A stretch of DNA of 54,373 nucleotides, taken from Conidiobolus incongruus B7586. Its lineage: Eukaryota > Entomophthoromycota > Entomophthoromycetes > Entomophthorales > Conidiobolaceae. A program made the translations under genes and the position numbers. Location: positions 1 through 54,373 of the forward strand of contig JNEM01011672.1 in assembly GCA_000697335.1 (NCBI GenBank), given 5' to 3'. This document shows, piece after piece, positions 48,501 through 54,373 of the stretch (within the stretch, counting starts at the first letter, position 1; each line of letters begins with the position of its first letter). Under the pieces are notes generated by a model, which had not been told where the DNA came from, did no database searches, and was given only the letters and a program-made list of their open reading frames with translations.

Positions 48501-50233
48501 CAAAATTTCTATTTAAATAAACTATATATTAAATATGAAGATTGTTCAGAATTGGAAATAACGACCTTTTTGAGTATTCAGAAAATTTTAACACTGATTT
48601 TTTTCATTTTTAAAGTAAAAATTTAATATATTCAAATGTGATAAAATTAATAAAGACATAGATTGATATAAAAAATGATAGATATATTATAAAGGATCAA
48701 AGCATAGACTCAAATAATCATAAAGATTATCATCATCATAAATATCAATATGATAGTTGCATTCTTTAATTAACAATTATTAAATTCAAAATTGGAATAA
48801 TTCTTCCTTAAACACTCTAGCTTGGTCAATTCAATAATAATTAAACTCAAATGCCACATATCCTTCAATGATCCTATCATACTTGTTCAAGTGACACCGA
48901 ACAATAGTTCACCTCTGTAAAAAACAATATTGTAGAATAGTTTTTATCACAATTTAATAATGAAAATTTTAATGATAAAAGCTAGTGTAATCACTGAAAT
49001 TTTGGTTTTACAAAAACTCAACAGTTGACAATGGTTAAAAATGACTTTAATAGTGTTTAAATTTTGATGATTTTAGTATTGCATTGAGTAGTGTTAATAC
49101 TATATCAGTAATACTTGAATCCATTTCCAAATTATTAGTGTATTTAACTAAATTAAATAATATTTCATTATCCAAAATAATTTAAAAATTAATTAAGAAT
49201 TCTTTTCCAAAAAGTATGTAAATGTGATAATTATTTAATCAATTCTCAACAATTATTATTTTATTTTTTCACTATACCACTTCCTTAATTTTATTAAGTG
49301 TAATGAATAAATTTTATAATTTTTTATAAAATTTACTAATTGAGAATTATTCTGGACTTTTTAAAATACAATGACCCGAAAACAAATTTCATAATTCATT
49401 GATATAAATTTATTAAATCTCTCATATTTATCCGGTAATCATTTTATGAGAATTTTTAAATTAGAATAATAATTTAATTAAATCGTTATATATATATATA
49501 TATAAATTAAATTTCTAAATTTAGATTAAAATTTATTTTAAATATTAAAAATTTTTGAGGATAATTGGCAAAAATATAAATTTTTCTATTTTTTTTTCCC
49601 TTCTTTTTTATTATTAAAATTTTAAATAAAAATTAAATTTTATAATAAGAATTAATTATTAATAAAATTAATTCATTATTAATATTTAATTTTTAATCAA
49701 ATTTTAAAATAATTTAATAAAATTCTGCAGTATTAAATTATTAATATATCTTGTTCTTAATCAGAACAGTAAATTATTAGTCAATCCATACACAATTCCA
49801 GAAGATCTCTTTTCAATTAACTAGTTAAATTGATATAAATATTATTATAATATTAATAAATTTAATTACAAAGGAATTTACGGATAATAAAGGTTAAAAA
49901 TATTATTATTAATCAATTGTAAATTTTGATATCTAAATATATGATATAATAATCCAATAGTTGACAAAATATTTATACTATTACAAATTACCGCTAAATC
50001 AATATTGTGTTTCTACTAACTTAATTTAAATGCTGAAAAAATTATCATTATGATATATAAAAAAGTTAAGAATTAGCATATTTAGACACTAATGATAACA
50101 TCAATCAATAAGCCAATTAAAGCCAATCTTTGAGAATTCTTATTCCCATTATTTAGCATTCATATGACTGGTTATCCAATTTTATTCACATAATATTCAG
50201 AATCCTATAAGTTACAAAACAATATATACAAAT

Positions 50234-50267
<34 letters not shown>

Positions 50268-50800
50268 CATAGTATTTATCTATTAAACAATCAACTATTA
50301 TTAGTTTTATTGACTAAATAATTATACAATGAAAATTCAAATATAATAAATTAAACAAACAATTGAATTTATATTTTAAACAATGGTCAATTGTAAGTAA
50401 TAAATGCTTTGTTATTTGAACCAAGTAAGGGAAATTTTACACCGATGAGAATTTATCCACTATAGTTTGAATTCAATTCCGAATAACAGCCAAAACCCTC
50501 ATTATTTTTTTTTCGTTAAAAATAATTTTGTTTATCCAAGAAATCAATTTTCTTCTTAATTAGCACTTATAATAATATATCAATAAATAAACTATAGTAA
50601 ATTTAATAAATTATAAATAATTTGTTCTAAGTGAGGATAATTAAAAATCCCCAGTAAAATTGAAAGGGTTGCACAATAACAATTTAAGTGGTTCAGTGAC
50701 TAGTTACGGATGAATCTTCGAAAATTTACTAAATGTCAATAAATAGAATCAGAACAGGTGTTACGTTTAATTGGGATAGTAAGGGAAATAAAAGAAAATA
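45508..50800. other. 5.3-kb AT-rich desert
   Basis: No gene could be supported. The sequence is dominated by A/T runs. Slightly more mixed patches occur at 46460-46700, 47810-47960 and 48870-48920; they contain short open stretches but no recognisable motif, and may be old gene or transposon scraps. An (ATT)n microsatellite lies at 50236-50267 and a TA run at about 49486-49503. Confidence 0.6.
50236..50267. repeat. (ATT)n microsatellite
   Basis: About ten to eleven uninterrupted ATT units, about 600 bases upstream of the receptor gene. Confidence 0.85.
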
Positions 50801-50808
50801 TATAAATA
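50801..50808 (+). promoter_or_regulatory. TATA box candidate for the 7TM receptor gene
   Basis: TATAAATA lies 45 bases before the ATG at 50853, matching the boxes at 1207, 4662 and 7532. Confidence 0.5.
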
Positions 50809-50852
50809 CTCTGCATTAATCTTAATATTCTTAAACTTTTTATTTGGTGATC

Positions 50853-51938
50853 ATGGATGAGGAATATAAATTTTATTTTGCAGAGCATATTCTGCCAATT
50901 TTTTTAAAAGTCAATATTGCCTCACTGGTTGCTAGTGCTCTAGTAGCTATATTTATTATTGCTACTAGAATTCTTAGGTTTAGGGCGGCTAAAAGATTGT
51001 CTTATAAGTTATATATGTGGATTACCATATCTGATGTTCTGACACATGCCATCGCTGTTGGTTCTTTAGTTGGAACAGACGATACTTGTAGAGTTTTGTC
51101 TGTGCTTTCAAATTGGATGAATTTGATAACGGTTAGCTTTACATGTGTTCTAGCATTTAATATCCATGCCGTCTTTATCATGTCTAAAGCTCACCTTGTC
51201 AGGTCTGAGCAGTTCTACTTTGTTTTGTGTGTTATCATCCCAGCAATTATCATCGTTCCAACAGCTATTCTCACATATATGAGACCCGGTTTTTGCGATC
51301 CTTTGGTGGCACTTGAAGTACACAAGAAGCTTTTATTGTTCTGGTTACTTTCAGGACTGTGGATTATGATTGGGACTTTGTATTGCTTTGCTGTATTCAT
51401 TATTGTTATCATTAAAATTGTTAATCATAAAAAAATGGACCAGCATGGAAGTAAGCTGACTGGCGGCCATCTTAAACGAATTGTCGCACGTTTAATCTTG
51501 TATCCTTTGGCTCCTGTCATTTGCCTCTTCCCCTTCATGGTCACTTACACAATTAGTCCTTTTGTTGACGAAGAATCAAACAAAGTAATCGATATCATTC
51601 AACTAACTTGCTTGGCCATCCAAGGTTTAGTTAACTTCTTTTTCTTCATGGCCGATCCTGCACTCCCAGATATCTTTGGGGAACTCCAGGGTAGTGTAGA
51701 AAGCTTTTCCATTTATGGTAGTACCACAAGGTGTACAGAGAGTGATGAGGACAAGTTGGAAACTCATGATTTGCGCAGCGATACACCATCTATTGCTACC
51801 AGAGAATACTCTACGCCAACTCCAAGACCAACCATCCAGTATACCGAGCCTGTTGGCGCTTTCCAATCAGCGTTCCCTATATTTGGACATGTTTCACATC
51901 CTACAGTCCCAGAGAAGCACTGGGTCAAATTGGTTTAA
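50853..51938 (+). CDS. Seven-transmembrane receptor, cAMP-receptor-like (GPCR), 361 aa
   Basis: The protein has seven hydrophobic segments in order: TM1 after HILPIFLKVN, TM2 in YMWITISDVLTHAIAVG, TM3 in WMNLITVSFTCVLAFNIHAV, TM4 in VLCVIIPAIIIVPTAIL, TM5 in LLSGLWIMIGTLYCFAVFII, TM6 in LILYPLAPVICLFPFMVTYT and TM7 in IQLTCLAIQGLVNFFFFMAD. A Cys before TM3 (DDTCR) and one in the second outer loop (GFCDP) could form the usual disulfide. The inner loop before TM6 is basic (KKMDQHGSKLTGGHLKRI), and the C-terminal tail is rich in Ser and Thr, so phosphorylation is likely. The layout resembles fungal and Dictyostelium cAMP-receptor-like GPCRs; the ligand is unknown. The gene has no intron and stands alone in AT-rich DNA. 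The start is the first ATG of the frame; an upstream in-frame TTG is not needed. Confidence 0.87.
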   Translation: MDEEYKFYFAEHILPIFLKVNIASLVASALVAIFIIATRILRFRAAKRLSYKLYMWITISDVLTHAIAVGSLVGTDDTCRVLSVLSNWMNLITVSFTCVLAFNIHAVFIMSKAHLVRSEQFYFVLCVIIPAIIIVPTAILTYMRPGFCDPLVALEVHKKLLLFWLLSGLWIMIGTLYCFAVFIIVIIKIVNHKKMDQHGSKLTGGHLKRIVARLILYPLAPVICLFPFMVTYTISPFVDEESNKVIDIIQLTCLAIQGLVNFFFFMADPALPDIFGELQGSVESFSIYGSTTRCTESDEDKLETHDLRSDTPSIATREYSTPTPRPTIQYTEPVGAFQSAFPIFGHVSHPTVPEKHWVKLV

Positions 51939-52860
51939 TATTTATTTATATTTCATTAATTAATTCATAATAAATTTTATCAAATCCTTCACCAATATAT
52001 CTATAATCAATATTTTTTACCCCTTTATTTGATTATCTTTAATTAAATTTTTTATTCTCAATTTGAATACAATTAAATCAAGTTTTTATCTCGTTTTGTA
52101 CAATCCTTTAAATTTAAATTTGTATTTAAAATATGTTACACTTATAATGTCTATAAATTTTAAATTAAATAAGTGAATCTTGAATTATATTATTAAATTC
52201 AATTTAAAAGGGAAAAAAAAATAATTTTAATATCTCAATAAAAATAAAATTGATGAATAATTTATATTAAATTAAAAATTTTAAAATTTTTAATAAGATA
52301 AAAAAAAACCAAATTAGATTGATATAATTATTATTTTATGATTATAAAACTAAATATCATTTATAAAATAAATTATTAAAATTTTAACTTAATTATTTTG
52401 ATCATGTTAATTTTCACATTTTTATGAATTTAACATAAAAAAAATAAATGAATCAGAATCATTTCTAATTTTTATCACTAATTAAATTAAATTAATAATA
52501 TAATGGGGTAGATTAAAAAGTTAATGGAAGGTATCTCGGCGTATAAATTGAATGTCATTTTTTTGCTATGCATGATTCTTTTTAGATTAATTCTTCCAGA
52601 TTTTTACTCTATATATCTAAATAGATCAAAATTTGATAATTTTGATTATTATTATTATTATTATTATGATTTATTTATTATGAAATACTATTCGAATTTT
52701 GATAGATTATTAAATAGCTTAAAGATGATACAAAATTCTAAATTTTTTCACTTGTACATCTATTTAAATCAAAATTAGTCATTAAAGGAAAAATACTGAA
52801 TAACATAAATATTGATTATTTACTATATATTTAGTAACGGTATTGAACAGTATTTTTATT
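51939..52860. other. AT-rich stretch after the receptor gene
   Basis: No supported gene. An 84-codon plus-strand ORF at 52524-52778 holds a Tyr run produced by an (ATT)n repeat at 52646-52668 and looks accidental. Confidence 0.55.
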
Positions 52861-53250
52861 AAAATATACATGATAGGAGTTATATGGTTAGACTTTAGTA
52901 ATGTGGCTACTTGGGTAGCAACCTGCTCCACTAACTTCATCTCGGAATCTATTACCATATAGAGATATAACCCGGGAATACCCGTCATACCACTTCAACA
53001 ATTAATTTTTCTACAGACCTAATACACTTCTTTACATTACATACTGCCGACAAATGGCCTATGAATCAATCACTGTGCGGATATATTTTCATTATCATCT
53101 TCGATCTTCGTTGAAATCCATCAAACCCTAATAAAACATCCAAACTCAAACTCCGAACTAACCGTCAGCAAGTCGCTCCCTACCCTATTATCAAAATTTT
53201 ATGCGCAATTGTTAAAATCACAGTGATAACATCCACAACTCTATATTTTC
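52861..53250. other. Island of balanced base composition, unidentified
   Basis: This patch is much richer in C and G than its flanks. Both strands have open stretches: minus-strand 52782-52988 (includes VEQVATQVATLL) and a plus-strand stretch near 53090-53220 (VEIHQTLIKHPNSNSELTVS and on). None matches a family I know, and none has a convincing start or splice pattern. It may be a decayed gene. Confidence 0.35.
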
Positions 53251-54373
53251 AAATTCAATTTATCAAAATCACCTCAATTAGATATAATCATTGCTTTACT
53301 TAATTAAAACATAAGGATTGGTATTTTGTACACGTATTATACTGATCTTTATATTTCGGACTAATATATTATATTAAGTATAATTTGGTTAATATTTAAA
53401 TATCCAACATATAAAAATTCCAAATACAGATTAATTTTAATCCAAATTTAATATAAAATATAATTTTAATTTTTTAAATTTTTAAAAAAATTTTTTAATA
53501 TATTAATATTTTTTTTTAAAAATTTATCTTAATATTTAGATTTTATATAAATATGATTAATTTTTATTTCAAATTCATTGATAATAAAGAAAATAAATTA
53601 ATAAAATATTATTTATTAAATTAAAAAGAAATAATATCTTATTGATAATTCAAGATTTAATTTCCAATTTGATTTAGAATATATCATATTTTTTTGATAT
53701 TAGATGAAATACCTAAAATAACTATATTTTGCAATTAATTATAATTGATAAAAAATGGTGAAAAATTAAAAATTTCATATATTATCCTTTTTTTTAAATA
53801 AATTTAATAATATAATTTGTTTAATTTTATTAAGCTAATTTAAATTATTAATAATTTTATTATTTGAAATTAATATTTAAATGGAATTAATATATATTAA
53901 TAAAATTTAATAAAAGTCAAACTTAAAACAACAGAAGTTTTAACCAAAGTAAATAAAATATTAAATTCATTTAATAATTAATTATTTTATTATAATGAAA
54001 TAAAATAATTAATTATATTAATAAAGATAAAATATTAATTAATATGTTAATATAATAGTAAAAAGTAAAAATTAATTATAATTACAAAATATTTAATAAA
54101 AACTAACAAAACAAGTACTATGATAATTTATTAAACAAAATTAATATTCATAATAATTATTAATAAATATAGGATTTGAATAGATTTTTTAATATAAAAT
54201 CTTATTAATATCTTGAAAAATAACAAATATTTTACATATTTTCATCCTTATTTTGATAAATATTTAATATATTATAAAAAAATAAATTTAATAATAATAT
54301 AATTAAGATAATATATTTGCCAAATTTATTTGAAATTAAATACTTTAGTTAATATAAATATATTATATCTATA
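53251..54373. other. AT-rich right end of the window
   Basis: About 1.1 kb of extreme AT content with short A and T tracts up to the window edge; nothing coding is visible. Confidence 0.6.

Noticed and set aside
52524-52778. 84-codon plus-strand ORF with a Tyr run
   Set aside because: The Tyr run is an (ATT)n microsatellite read in one frame; the rest is AT-driven sequence without motif.
1-54373. CRISPR arrays, rRNA genes, LTR elements or virus-like elements
   Set aside because: No regularly spaced repeats, no rRNA-like conserved blocks, and no paired long terminal repeats or capsid or envelope motifs were seen by eye.

Overview
The window looks like nuclear DNA of an early-diverging fungus. 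It is very AT-rich. Genes are split by tiny introns: I placed 54, all between about 46 and 66 nt, with GT...AG ends. The gene set is fungal: Nsp1/Nup62, ALG12, YPI1, SSU72, TRAPPC11, BNA6, NSE4 and POP3. The base composition, the short introns and a cAMP-receptor-like GPCR would fit Entomophthoromycotina (Conidiobolus-like), but that placement is inference, not something the sequence proves.

Layout: 1-12 kb holds housekeeping genes: the C-terminal end of an Nsp1/Nup62 nucleoporin, a ChaC glutathione-degrading enzyme, the ALG12 mannosyltransferase, a small unknown gene, an unknown cysteine-rich membrane protein, the PP1 inhibitor YPI1, the CTD phosphatase SSU72 and a GPWSYR-type small membrane protein. 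12-20 kb holds the 20-exon TRAPPC11 gene and a TBC-domain Rab GAP, both on the minus strand. 21.5-23.6 kb carries the decayed remains of a Fanzor (eukaryotic TnpB-like) nuclease on the minus strand. 24.8-31.1 kb holds BNA6/QPRT, an F-box/WD-type protein, the SMC5/6 kleisin NSE4 and the RNase P/MRP subunit POP3. 31.6-42.3 kb is a tandem array of FAAH-type amidases on the minus strand: three intact intronless genes of exactly 547 codons each, plus one pseudogene. Two decayed mariner transposons (about 1.25 kb each) lie within and upstream of the array. From 42 kb to the end the DNA is an AT-rich desert broken only by one mariner copy and one intronless 7TM receptor.

The genes do not form one pathway. 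They are ordinary eukaryotic single genes in mixed orientation, some sharing short divergent promoters (SSU72 with the GPWSYR gene, NSE4 with POP3). The main points of interest are the Fanzor fossil, the mariner pair, the amidase array with patches of gene conversion, and a shared decay pattern. In the amidase pseudogene, the mariner copies and the Fanzor relic, the lesions are mostly G-to-A or C-to-T changes. That resembles repeat-induced point mutation, although strong AT drift is an alternative.
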